Origin: Melanopsichium pennsylvanicum
Taxonomy: Eukaryota > Basidiomycota > Ustilaginomycetes > Ustilaginales
Assembly (NCBI GenBank): GCA_900208305.1
Contig: OAPG01000002.1
Span: forward strand, 124,001-188,000
Reading direction: 5' to 3'
DNA length: 64,000 nt
In this document: positions 10,129-20,006 of the stretch, piece by piece
Layout of the letters: every line of letters starts with the position of its first letter
How positions within the stretch are numbered: the first letter of the stretch is position 1
Notes under the pieces: model-generated
Databases searched by the model: none
What the model was told of the DNA's origin: nothing
Seen by the model: only the letters and a program-made list of their open reading frames with translations
Translations under genes and position numbers: made by a program

Positions 10129-12474
10129 ATGTCGAAATTCAAGTCGACGCAAATAGCGATGGTGCTGAGTTTCTGGCTTGGACTTTTGCTTCTCACCAGC
10201 ACCGGTAAAGTAGGTGCTAGAACCCTTGACATCCGTGCTCAGGGTTCCGACAAACCTAGAGACCTCTTTGACCAGGTCATTCACTCTCTAACTGTCAAGT
10301 ACTTTCCCAACTATCACACCGACTCGGCTTCGCCACCTCTGCAGTGGTCCATCCATCCTCTTCCTCGCAGCCAGATAGAGGAGAGGCAATTTTCACCAAC
10401 CAACTTCAGCCTAACATCAAGCAGCGATGGTACCAACCAAGATGCGGACAGCGGTACTGTTCCAACTGCTCCTCCCGTGAGTTTGTCTGGACTGTCAAAT
10501 GGGGACGGAGGGGGAAATGCAAATGCGGTCAGTGTCCTTGCTGCTGCTGCTGCTGCCTCCGCGAGTCCGACCAATGGAGCAAACGGTGCAGATACCAGTG
10601 CAACGGGCTCGGACCGTTCTGCAGCACAAGCTTCGGCTACCAACTCTCCCCTTGCGTCTTCGTCTGCTTCCGCCATCTCTCAATCAAAGCCTAGCGCATC
10701 AGCCTCCTCTGCACCTACTTCTCTCTCAGCCTCAGCCAGTTCCTCTGCTAACCCCTCTTCAAGCCCAACATCGAACACACCTGCTTCTAGCAGCGCTTCG
10801 AGCAGCTCGAGCGCAGGACCTTCACCTACCAAAGATGCTCAACAGGCAAACAAGACCGACGGTCAAAATGCGTCGCTTCTAAGCTCAAAAAACAAGATGT
10901 TCCCTTTGATCGTAGCTGGTTTGGCATGTGCAGGGCTCGTCGCTGTGATGCTTTTGATCGCTATCGCACGCGCTATCGCTCATGATCAGATGCGACGTGA
11001 CAAACTCAAGAAAACCTACTCGTTCGATTCCACTTCACCTTGCTCCTCCAACTTGAAAGACTCTTTTGGTAACCCTCTTTATCCTCGAGGAGCTAAGATT
11101 GGCGAAAAGGGTGAAGACAAGTTCACTACTGCACCTGGCATTGGAGCTGCAAGGTCTTTGAAAAGAGCCATGACAAGGAACAAGAAGCAATTGGGTAGCT
11201 TTGCAAGAAGGACACAGGATGGATCGGTTCTGATCGAGGTTGGCGATGAAGTGTTTGCTGTACCTCCTCATTTGGCCGATAGCTATAGAGAAAGAATTCT
11301 ACGCGAGCGACGATCCAGGAGTGATCTTTCTAACGGTAGTGCAAGTGTTGATAATCTTTTCGGTATCAAGCCGAAATATTTGAACGACGTTGGACCGGAT
11401 GGTGATGAGGAGCAAGCGAGGGCTGCTTATGACAACATGCTTGACGATAATGGAGCTAGGGAGAATGGAGTAGGTAGAAGTTTGAGTCAAAGAATTGGCG
11501 ATAGGTTGAGATCTCTCACTACAATTGCTAGTGGTGGTTCGGGAATGGAACAGCAGAGACCTGCGTTGATCGAGCGCAACGCATACTCTTTCGGTATTCA
11601 ACACCAGCTTGCTGGAGCTATTCGACAGGAGAATCTTGGTAGCAAAGCGCCTGTGGTTACGCATGGTAGCGAGGATTGGTCCATTCAACAAAGTAGTCAA
11701 GAATTGCACAAAACTCCTGCCATACTTCAAGGAGAAGGTTTCGGTACAGCCAAAGTGTATCAACGCTCATCGTCCAACCAACTTCCTGCTGCTCCTACCA
11801 CAATTGCTGTCAAACCTCAAAATCGAAAGCCACCACCTAAGCTACTCGAGCTCAATTTGCTCACAGAAAAACTTGCTGATCTCGAAAAAAAATCAACCTC
11901 TTCCTCGGCTTCTCACAATGGTCGTGGCTCGCGTGCTCGTCCAACACAAAGGGAACGTCAAGGGAAATTGCCAAAGGAGGCGAGTTTGACGCACTCAAAT
12001 GCGGCTAATACCAATTCGGGATCAAGTACGAATGGTACATTTGGTGGTAGTACTAGTACAAGCGAGGTATCCCATGCTAACTTGCCAGGAACTTTTCCTC
12101 AACGTACAAAAAGTCTTCACCAGACCAACGCAAAGAGAGTCCGATCCATCAAACCTTTGGTGTTGAATATTGACGACCAACCTACCATCTCCTCTCGAAA
12201 CGATTCTGGTGATAGTATTAGTAGCGTTGGTGGTTATCGTGGCAGACAACCTGATGCATACAGAAGCAAAACCACCGTGACCAGAGATGAATTCAAACGT
12301 AATGGGAGAGAAGCAGGCGCAGAGTTGAAGAGAAAAACTACAACGGTGGCCTTGGCAAGTCCAACCAGGTTCATCCACGAACCAAATTCTACAGTCATTA
12401 TCAACCCAGAACGCCCAGAAACCGCTTTTCGTCCTTTGCCCATCCCTCCCCCCTTCCACCTTTCAAAAAAATAA
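10129..12474 (+). CDS. Single-pass membrane protein with Ser-rich ectodomain
   Basis: Function unknown. The 781-residue protein begins with a hydrophobic signal segment (about residues 9-30). The next 230 residues are outside and become extremely Ser/Ala/Thr-rich (about 90-235), a pattern expected for dense O-mannosylation. A transmembrane helix lies at about 257-283 and is followed by basic residues (QMRRDKLKK), giving a type I orientation. The roughly 500-residue cytoplasmic tail is polar, with a short ordered-looking segment (EVGDEVFAVPPHLADSY near 364-380) and many Arg/Ser motifs. The overall plan resembles Mid2/Wsc-type wall sensors or mucin-like receptors, but no WSC cysteine domain is present and the tail is far longer, so this is only an architectural analogy. 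Single exon. It converges on verprolin with a 247-bp gap. Confidence 0.8.
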   Translation: MSKFKSTQIAMVLSFWLGLLLLTSTGKVGARTLDIRAQGSDKPRDLFDQVIHSLTVKYFPNYHTDSASPPLQWSIHPLPRSQIEERQFSPTNFSLTSSSDGTNQDADSGTVPTAPPVSLSGLSNGDGGGNANAVSVLAAAAAASASPTNGANGADTSATGSDRSAAQASATNSPLASSSASAISQSKPSASASSAPTSLSASASSSANPSSSPTSNTPASSSASSSSSAGPSPTKDAQQANKTDGQNASLLSSKNKMFPLIVAGLACAGLVAVMLLIAIARAIAHDQMRRDKLKKTYSFDSTSPCSSNLKDSFGNPLYPRGAKIGEKGEDKFTTAPGIGAARSLKRAMTRNKKQLGSFARRTQDGSVLIEVGDEVFAVPPHLADSYRERILRERRSRSDLSNGSASVDNLFGIKPKYLNDVGPDGDEEQARAAYDNMLDDNGARENGVGRSLSQRIGDRLRSLTTIASGGSGMEQQRPALIERNAYSFGIQHQLAGAIRQENLGSKAPVVTHGSEDWSIQQSSQELHKTPAILQGEGFGTAKVYQRSSSNQLPAAPTTIAVKPQNRKPPPKLLELNLLTEKLADLEKKSTSSSASHNGRGSRARPTQRERQGKLPKEASLTHSNAANTNSGSSTNGTFGGSTSTSEVSHANLPGTFPQRTKSLHQTNAKRVRSIKPLVLNIDDQPTISSRNDSGDSISSVGGYRGRQPDAYRSKTTVTRDEFKRNGREAGAELKRKTTTVALASPTRFIHEPNSTVIINPERPETAFRPLPIPPPFHLSKK

Positions 12475-12532
12475 ATTCACCAGGATATCCAACCATCTAT
12501 GTTAGTTGAAGTCGATCGAATTCCCACATTCC

Positions 12533-12554
12533 CACACACACACACACACACACA
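12533..12554. repeat. CA microsatellite
   Basis: Eleven CA units between the stop codons of two convergent genes, in the shared 3' region. Confidence 0.95.
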
Positions 12555-12721
12555 ATTTTGATCTTATTGTTTTATCATCTGATCAACACCGCTAGTGATG
12601 ATGCAATTCCAGCCTCTTTTTTGTTTTTTTTAATGAATAGAGTATAAGGAGATCGATTAGAAAGATTTCTGTGTCAACAACACACACATGTTCAATCGCT
12701 TCCACTGATGGTCTGGTCAAA

Positions 12722-14120
12722 TCAACCGACCATGGAACTGAAATCAAAGTTACAACCTTTACTAGCACCGCTGGGATACCTTCGCTGCGACGCTGCGCTT
12801 CTGTTGAATCCACGTGGTGGAGGGAAGCTTGTGCTTGGATTGAAACTCAAACTGCCCGAAGTGGGTGGAGGACTTGGAATCCTTGAGACCCGACTTTCCG
12901 AACCATTGCTTGGTCTCGCAAGGGTGGAAGAGGCGGTGCGGACTGGTGGAGCGGCGACGGGGGGAGGAGGTACGCGCGACAATGGAGCAGCTGCGGCCGT
13001 ACGAATTGGCGGTGCTGCTCTACCGGGAGGAGGAGGAGGGGGAGCTGCTGCTGATGGTGCGGGCGGCGGCGGCGGTGGTGGTGCGGCGGGTGTCGAGGGC
13101 GCACGTGAATGACCTGCTGAAGGAGGCGGAGGTGGAGCACCAGATCGACGAGGAGGCGTGGGAGCTGGTGAACAAGGAGTAGGAGGTACAGAGATCGGCA
13201 GTGCTGCGCGGGACGGAGGTGGTGGAGCAGATGACGCTGGAGGCGCTGGTGGTGGTGCAACTCTCGATGGCGGGGCTGGTGCGCTGCTAGTAGGAGGTGG
13301 TGGTGGGGGAGGTGGGACGGCGCTAGGTCTTGTGGGTATTGCCGGCGCTGCTGCTGCTGGAGAGGGTCGAGAAGGTGGAGGAGGGACAGCAGCGGATGGT
13401 CGGCCAGGTGGAGGAGGAGGAGGAGGGGGTACAACGAAAGCGTTGCTTGCTGGTCTGCCCGGCGGGGGAGGTGGAGGTGCGGGTGCAGCAACGCTAGGTC
13501 GGCCCGGCGGCGGGGGAGGTGGTGGAGCACTTCCACTGGGTCTACCAGGCGGTGGAGGGGGAGGCGGAAGGGGTGCACCAGCCGCTGCTGGTGAAGGCCT
13601 GCTTGGCGGAGGAGGTACACCTCTCGAAGGCAGTGATGGGGCAGCAGCGCTTGGTGGGAGAGGTGGACCGCGCGGAGGAGCTGGACGGCCTGCCGCAGGT
13701 GGTGGTGGCACTGCAGAACGAGGTGCGGCAGGAGCGGAAGCGACAGGACGAGAAGGCGGCTTGGCGAGAGAGGTGTTGATCGTGGAGCCGGGTCCGACGC
13801 TGGGTTTCAGTTTTGGCATGCCACCTGCGAATAATCCTCCCAAACCAGGAGGTCCTCCCAAGGCTGAGCCACCAGTGCCACCAGAGGAGTCGCCAGATCG
13901 AGTGATGCCAGAGACTCCTCCACCACCGCCAGACGAACCTTTGATATTGACGGCTGGTGCGCTACGGTCATGCGTCACGGTCTCTGTAGAGAAAATAGGG
14001 CAGAATGTGAAGAAGACGAGGGTCAGCGCGATTGGCTCAGGCGAGTGTAACTAGTGAGTGATAGAGCTTACTCTTCAGTCCCTTGCCCTTTTGAATGGAC
14101 TGTAAGAGTTCTGCGTTCAT
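12722..14120 (-). CDS. VRP1: Verprolin / WASP-interacting protein (WIP family), two exons
   Basis: Binds actin and the WASP homologue Las17 to promote Arp2/3-driven actin patches, endocytosis and polarity. Exon 1 is 14072-14120 and exon 2 is 12722-13983, joined across an 88-bp intron; the product is 436 residues. The spliced N-terminus is a WH2 actin-binding motif: MNAELLQSIQKGKGLKK followed by TVTHDRSAP. The middle is a long array of polyproline modules ending in GRPS or SRPS, which are SH3/profilin ligands. The C-terminal segment FNPSTSFPPPRGF resembles the WASP-binding motif of WIP proteins. Without splicing, exon 2 lacks an ATG before MTHDRSAP (its first codon is GTG), which supports the intron. 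Many verprolins have a polyproline stretch before the WH2, so an additional upstream exon cannot be excluded. The proline array makes a long glycine-rich antisense frame that is not a gene. Confidence 0.9.
13984..14071 (-). other. Spliceosomal intron in verprolin gene
   Basis: 88 bp, donor GTAAGC, acceptor CTACAG, and a CTGAC branch-like site within a pyrimidine-rich 3' half. It interrupts the second lysine codon of the WH2 KK motif (A|AG). The junction restores the conserved KKTVTHDRSAP reading. Confidence 0.9.
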
Positions 14121-17100
14121 TCTTGTAGATCAGTGCTGCTGTTATCCCACAGCCGGGAGTGTGGAGCAAGTGGGCTGTGTTCGAGCTTGATGACCTATTC
14201 CGGCCTGAGCGGCTTCGCGATGAATAGATCCAGCGATACTGGTGGTTTCAATCTGATGCTTGATGTGTGTCGCAAAGGGATGGATGGCACAAGAGAGGAT
14301 GGATGTAGACGGCAAGAAGAAAGGGTCGTCTAAGATGGTGCTGAGTTGTCATGAGTCGTGTGGAGGAATGCATCTGCAGGGGCAGTGCAGAGCTGTGCTC
14401 TGTGCTGCTGTGCTGCTGTGCCTGCTGTGCCCGATGACGCCCTGTGTCGAACCTCATGGTCCATGCTCGTGCGCCGGTTCCGAATGGCACACAGTAATGC
14501 TGACACGCTATGTTTCAAAGTACAGATCGCGTACATCTATTCCCGATCTAGATCCAATCAAGGCCATGTGTCTGGCTCGGCGATATAATAATGTCCAAAA
14601 AATTTGCCTGCTCTCCGTTGTACATCTCGAAGACCTCTCGCCCTTGCTCCGGCTGCTCATCTTGTCTGGTGAACAAACCTTACTCATCCTGTCAAAGTTA
14701 GATTCGGACTAGCGTGTGGCAAGTGTGTGGCATGCAGGCTCTTCCGTTGCACCATCTTCTGGTTCCAGAACTCCTGACGCGGTGGAATCGAAGAGGAAGT
14801 AGCTCTTGCTTCCGTCTGTCTGCGCTACGTTACGATCTAAGCGCAAGCAAGCGTTGCCTCTGAACCGAGACGATGGTCAGACCCCGAATATGACGGACTA
14901 CACCACATTGCATGCAGATGCAGCAGCTACAGTGGCTGGAACAGACATCTGAATGGGAGTCAAACGCATTCCCAACACTGCACTATTTAAGCAAGCGTAA
15001 CGATTGTCGAGTGGCTTGCAGTGAAGTATATCGGCTACCACTGAACACGAAAGAGCACGTTTAATGTCGACCCTACTACCGAGGCGGATGGGCCCGGCAA
15101 TGATGTCTATAGCGTTGAACATCTGGATCTCTTGATTACACTGCCTTGGCCTCTCGATGGCAACCCGGATTCTGTAGACACCTCACGGTGATCGCTCCTT
15201 GTTTCAGTTAGAGGGACGAAGGTCATGATCGACCATTGGCGATCGTGTGTTCTATCAGGTGCCAAGCCCGGCAAAAGCGGGGACATGCATACAAAATCAA
15301 ACGAGTGAAGATTTCATGGAGCGCGAATCATGGGCTGTGGATTCAGTTTAGTGGGAAAGGAGTGTTACTTTGGAAGCCGAAATCATATACGAGCAAAACA
15401 GGGGCTTTTGTGACTTTACCTGCACTAATTCTTTGGCGCTTGGATTGTGCTCGGCATGGAATTCAAGCCACATGATGAAGGTAGTGCCTCTCTTGCTTGT
15501 GACAATCAGCCACAAGCCCGTTCTGTTCGTATAACGACGTCGAACAGCGCAGCTTTATCCGTCAAAGTGGTGGTAAGACGTTATACTGAAAGTATGTGAT
15601 GTCGGACTTGCGCAGTCTAAAAGTTATAGAGATGGCGGTGGAAATCCACAATCTCGGCATTGCAGGCGGTGCGTAGTTGCAACATCTACAATGCACAATG
15701 TGAACCCTTTGGTGTCCGCCGGGGAAAGGAGCGACGAGCAAGGCGACGACGTCGTAGCGCGTCCAGCTTCCTGTGTCGGGGCCTGAACAGCGCGCTTTGG
15801 GCCACATCTCCACTCAAGTCCAGGTATATTGGGCGGTAGAGCATCTTCCAACTTATCAAGCACCAGCATCGTTAGGCAACAGCAAATTTGGCTCTCTTCA
15901 CTCGAACGATTCTCTGTGTACTCCAGCGCTTTAGCATGCAGGTATCTAATTGCCGTGTGCCCTTCCTTGTCTCGGTTTCAATTAGAATTCGGGAGGTGTC
16001 GGTCGCCGACGTCGTGAACAGCATATTATATTTTCGAAAAGCGGTCAACGTGGAAAAAATCCCACAGCTTAGCCTACTGTACGTCGCAAATAAGCGCTGG
16101 GTATCGGTATGACAGGTCAAAGGACAGCCTTCGGCAAGTATCGATGATGGAGGCAAGTCAGGGAGGCAGAATTTTGGCTGGTTGACAGAGGAGTCCGAAG
16201 CGAACCTTGTTTTTCCTACCCGAAAAGGAAGGGAAGCCGCACTCTGCCCTCCTGCCTCTTTGAGCAAAGATCGACCAAGGAGAAGAAAACCTGCAGCTCA
16301 TCCGCCTCGCCTGCCCAATCTTGATATAATAAATTTATGTCAGTAATTTCCGTGTTACAATATTTCTTTGTATCATGTGCAGCTGAGACCAACACTTTTC
16401 CTCCCGTGTAATTCCCGCGTGCTCCACCTGCCTTGTTTGGCAGACAGCCGTTTATGGATGGATGCAGCGTAGATGAGCCGCCCAACGTTTCCAAGCACAA
16501 TCATAGCAGACAAGCTACCCTTCTCTCTCATTCAGCAAGTCCTCGAGATCGCTCTTGAGATTCGATGGCAAGCTTGGATTCCCCTCGTCGTGTGGAAGCG
16601 CATCACATTTACCGCCGTTCGAGCGAAAGCGGGCGCCTGTCAAGCATCTACTTCAGCATCCAGCACGCGTGCATCTCTTTCCCCAGCATGACTTACATTC
16701 TGCCGAGCCTTGCGATAACCACTCAAGAACCTGATCGGACGTGATGACAAGGCGATGACCGCGATGTTCGGGACTGTCCGAGAAAGAAGACTGAGTTGCA
16801 ATGAACATCGAGGTACGATTACGAGTCTCGGTCCAAGCCTTGACTCGACGGTATGGTCGGAGTCAAGAAACGACGCATGCTTGTCGAGCAGAGCGCAAAC
16901 TGCACGTCAAAGTTCTGTGACTATCCACACACGTCACTTGAAAGACGCCGTGTTCCTATCGCAAGCTCTTCAGATACTTTTCCCATGCGTACCTTCCTTT
17001 CTCTCATTCTCACGGCAACTTGCCTCTCACGTTCAACCATGACTGCCTGCCGAGAGCTTAAACTAGCACTAGCTTGCCTAATGCCATGCAAAACCATCGT

Positions 17101-18158
17101 GTCTGCTTCTACTCCTTTTTCCCCCGGCCGCCAAGCGCCTGAGCAAAAGCAATGTAGCTATTCTACCAACCTAGTTTCGATCCGCAGATCGGCACATTTG
17201 CACGCACTTCTTTGCCATCGATCTCCAAGTTGAGGAATTTCCAATATGCCAAGCCAGACAGCATCTTTGCTTCACCCTCTAGCACGCCGTTGTATGCCTT
17301 GAGGAACCGACTTCCGTGGAGTTGATGATGGAGATCCGTTGCTGATAGAAGTCACAGGAAATCTCGTCCTGCAGGACACCATTCAGGGGCCATACATCAT
17401 GGTGCTCCAAATTCCACAAATCTCGGTCTTGGCACCAACTTCTTTGTGAAACTGTAGAGCATTGATCCGCATCCCTTCACCCAAAGAGACTACAGAGGGA
17501 AAGAGAGCAAGCCCCTGATCAGCTTCAGTAGCTCGCATCATTGCCCTGCCTTCAACTCTAGACTTGGAGTCTCAAAGGAGTTGGTGCAAGAGGCCTTGTC
17601 GAATCTCCCGGCTAAGTTTGACAGCTTTTCGGCAATTGACAGCATCTACTCTGCACTCTCTTTCCTCGCTCACTGTGTAAATTCCAGCCTTGCTCTTCTG
17701 AGCAGCTCTAATGCTAGACTGACGTCTGATCCAGAATTCGAACCAACTCCGCCCATGCTTTCTCTGTGCCTTATTCCCCTCCCCTCTGGGCGCTCCTTCA
17801 GCAGAAGCTGCTTGTAGAGGCCACTTCATGTCCAGTTGGTATAAAGACAGGCAACTGCTTCACCTTTCAGACTCCTTGTACCTTTCTCTTTCCTCATCAA
17901 TTGCAGCTCTCTCCGCAATCCTACCTCTCCCTCCTCTCCCCTGCTTTAGCATCGCTTTCTCCCCTCCCCTTCACCCATACCTAAATCAATCGCGCTTGAT
18001 CTTGTTACACTGAATTACAACACCATTCGCACACCTATATCTAACGTCATTTCATTCATTCGGAAAAGCAGCACCGTAACCGGCACTTGGCTGATCTGGA
18101 TCAGTACTACCAGCTGCTGCATTTATCACATTCTCTTTGAAAGCACATCTTCGCCAAA
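14121..18158. other. 4-kb gene-poor divergent region
   Basis: No gene recognised on either strand. The open frames are short and without family features. Base composition is mixed. From about 17840 the plus strand becomes strongly C/T-rich and continues so to about 17970, which looks like the promoter and leader of the glucanase gene at 18159. The right part therefore probably serves that gene and the left end the verprolin promoter. A gene with many small exons or a non-coding RNA in the middle cannot be excluded by eye. Confidence 0.5.
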
Positions 18159-20006
18159 ATGAAGATCACCTCTTTCGGCTTGGCGGCCATCGCCCTCGCC
18201 TTGATGGCAGACAACGCCGAGGCCCTTCCCGCCATTAAAGCCTACAAGGGTGTTTCTCCGTACAAAGCTCACACCACCGTCAACCCCACCATGCCGCCCA
18301 TGAAGGACCCGCGTGCGGTCGCTGGTGCTCGTCGTATGCGTCTCTCTTCCAATGAGCAGCTCGAGGAGACTTACCTCGACGAACTTCATTACATCCCTGT
18401 CAACGCCCAGCCCGAAGCCACGAGTCAATTCTGGACCAACGTCGAGCAGCGTCTTGAATCTGCCATTGACCGTCTCGACAAGGCCACCAACGCACTTGGC
18501 ATTGGCAATGCCATCAGCCCTTACAAGGCTGCCAATGCCGTCAAGAGCGCCGTCAAGTCCTTGGGATTCAGCTTCAGCGTCAACAGCAACAAGGGAACTC
18601 ACGGACCTGATTTCACTTTCAATTTCAACATGAGCGAGCCAATGACTTGGGGCGAAGAGTCCGAGCTCTCTTCCTCCACACGTGAGGGCATGATGGATGG
18701 CAAGGCTCTGCCCAACCTTCCCTCTGACTCTGGTTTCAACTACACGAACGACACGGTGCGAGGTGTCAATCTTGGAAATTGGCTCCTGTTCGAGGCATGG
18801 ATGGACAGCAAGCTCATGGAAGCCTTGAACAACCATGCTATCAACACACCTTCCGCCAACCCAATCATTGACGAGTGGACGGCCGGTCTGTACTCGGACA
18901 AGGGTTGGGCGTCTTACGTGCTGCAGAAGCATTTTGACGAGTGGGTGACCGAGGATGATTTCAAGGCGATCAAGGCCGCTAATTTGAACCATGTCCGCAT
19001 TCCCGTGCCTTACTTTATGTTCAAGGAGGCTGTTGGACCCAACGCTCCTTACCTCACCCTCAACCGCTTCGCCAAGCTCAAGCAGGGTGTGATATTGGCG
19101 AAGAAGTACGGCCTCAAAGTCTGGATCGACTTGCACGGCGTGCCAGGCTCTCAGAACGGTTTCGACAACTCGGGCCATAGTGGTTCGATCAACTGGGCCA
19201 GCAACGCAAGCTACTACACCCAGACTCAGTACGCCTTTAGCCGATTGGTCACCGAATTCACTCAGGACGCCTACGCTGGAACGGTGACGGCTATCGAGGC
19301 AGTCAACGAGCCCAAAGCCAACGTTGTACCTGCGGTGCAAACATTGTTGAACAAGTACTACCCTTGGGCTAGGAACACGGTTGCCATTCCTGACGGATGG
19401 AACAAGTATTCCGATATGCTTCTCGTCATTCACGATGGATTCCAGGGTCTGCAATATTGGCAAAACTTCTGGACCGGTCGCGCTCGTAAACGTGTCCTTC
19501 TTGACACCCACCCTTACTTTGTCTACTCTGACTGGGAACACAATGCCACCGACACGCAACGTCTTCAGGAGGCTTGCAACCTCGTAGGATCATTCCAAAA
19601 GTCGCAGCAGTACTACCCTTCGATTGCAGGCGAGTGGAATGTCAACGGTCCCAACGGTGACGTTGCTAAAGATCGTGATCTCCCCGTTGGACCCATCAAG
19701 TTCCCCTCCGGTCCCAGCTACCCTTACAGTGTCAAGTACATGGCTTTCATGGCAAGGAACTTCAAGACGCAACAGTGGATCTACGAGCAGGGTGGTGGAT
19801 GGATTCATTGGTCTTGGAGGAACGACAACTACCCTGATTGGTCTTACAAGTCTGGTCTTAAGTACGGTTGGATTCCGTCCGACTTGGACGAGCAGCCATT
19901 TGGATCCAACCCTTGTGCTAGCATCCCGAGCTTGATGGAAGCGGCGAGGAATGGTACTGCTGAGGCCAGCTGGGCCGAATTGGAGGCTAGTGAAGGCATC
20001 TACTGA
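18159..20006 (+). CDS. EXG1: Secreted exo-beta-1,3-glucanase (GH5)
   Basis: A 615-residue glucan 1,3-beta-glucosidase that would act on wall beta-1,3-glucan. Residues 1-22 form a signal peptide ending in ADNAEA. Residues 23-195 are an extra N-terminal region not present in yeast Exg1 (448 residues), with low similarity to anything recognised. The GH5 catalytic part begins with RGVNLGNWLLFEAWM near residue 200. It includes WIDLHGVPGSQNGFDNSGHSG near 325-345, the acid/base glutamate E384 in VNEP, and the nucleophile E492 in AGEWN. An aromatic-rich end (HWSWRNDNYPDWSY) closes the barrel. Several N-x-S/T sites are present. Single exon. The ATG lies in the context AAAATGAAG directly before the signal peptide. 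Confidence 0.93.
   Translation: MKITSFGLAAIALALMADNAEALPAIKAYKGVSPYKAHTTVNPTMPPMKDPRAVAGARRMRLSSNEQLEETYLDELHYIPVNAQPEATSQFWTNVEQRLESAIDRLDKATNALGIGNAISPYKAANAVKSAVKSLGFSFSVNSNKGTHGPDFTFNFNMSEPMTWGEESELSSSTREGMMDGKALPNLPSDSGFNYTNDTVRGVNLGNWLLFEAWMDSKLMEALNNHAINTPSANPIIDEWTAGLYSDKGWASYVLQKHFDEWVTEDDFKAIKAANLNHVRIPVPYFMFKEAVGPNAPYLTLNRFAKLKQGVILAKKYGLKVWIDLHGVPGSQNGFDNSGHSGSINWASNASYYTQTQYAFSRLVTEFTQDAYAGTVTAIEAVNEPKANVVPAVQTLLNKYYPWARNTVAIPDGWNKYSDMLLVIHDGFQGLQYWQNFWTGRARKRVLLDTHPYFVYSDWEHNATDTQRLQEACNLVGSFQKSQQYYPSIAGEWNVNGPNGDVAKDRDLPVGPIKFPSGPSYPYSVKYMAFMARNFKTQQWIYEQGGGWIHWSWRNDNYPDWSYKSGLKYGWIPSDLDEQPFGSNPCASIPSLMEAARNGTAEASWAELEASEGIY

Noticed and set aside
10499..10882. Plus-strand Leu/Pro-rich frame inside the membrane-protein gene
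   Set aside because: Shifted reading of the serine-rich codons; the parent frame has signal peptide and transmembrane helix.
12847..13620. Second minus-strand frame within verprolin, rich in His and Leu
   Set aside because: Shifted reading of the same proline repeats.
13158..14054. Plus-strand glycine-rich frame of 298 codons
   Set aside because: It is the antisense image of the verprolin polyproline codons; verprolin has WH2 and WASP-binding motifs and a supported intron.
18126..19559. Minus-strand frame of 477 codons opposite the glucanase
   Set aside because: Antisense to a GH5 gene with both catalytic glutamates and a signal peptide; the frame has no domain and arises from codon bias.
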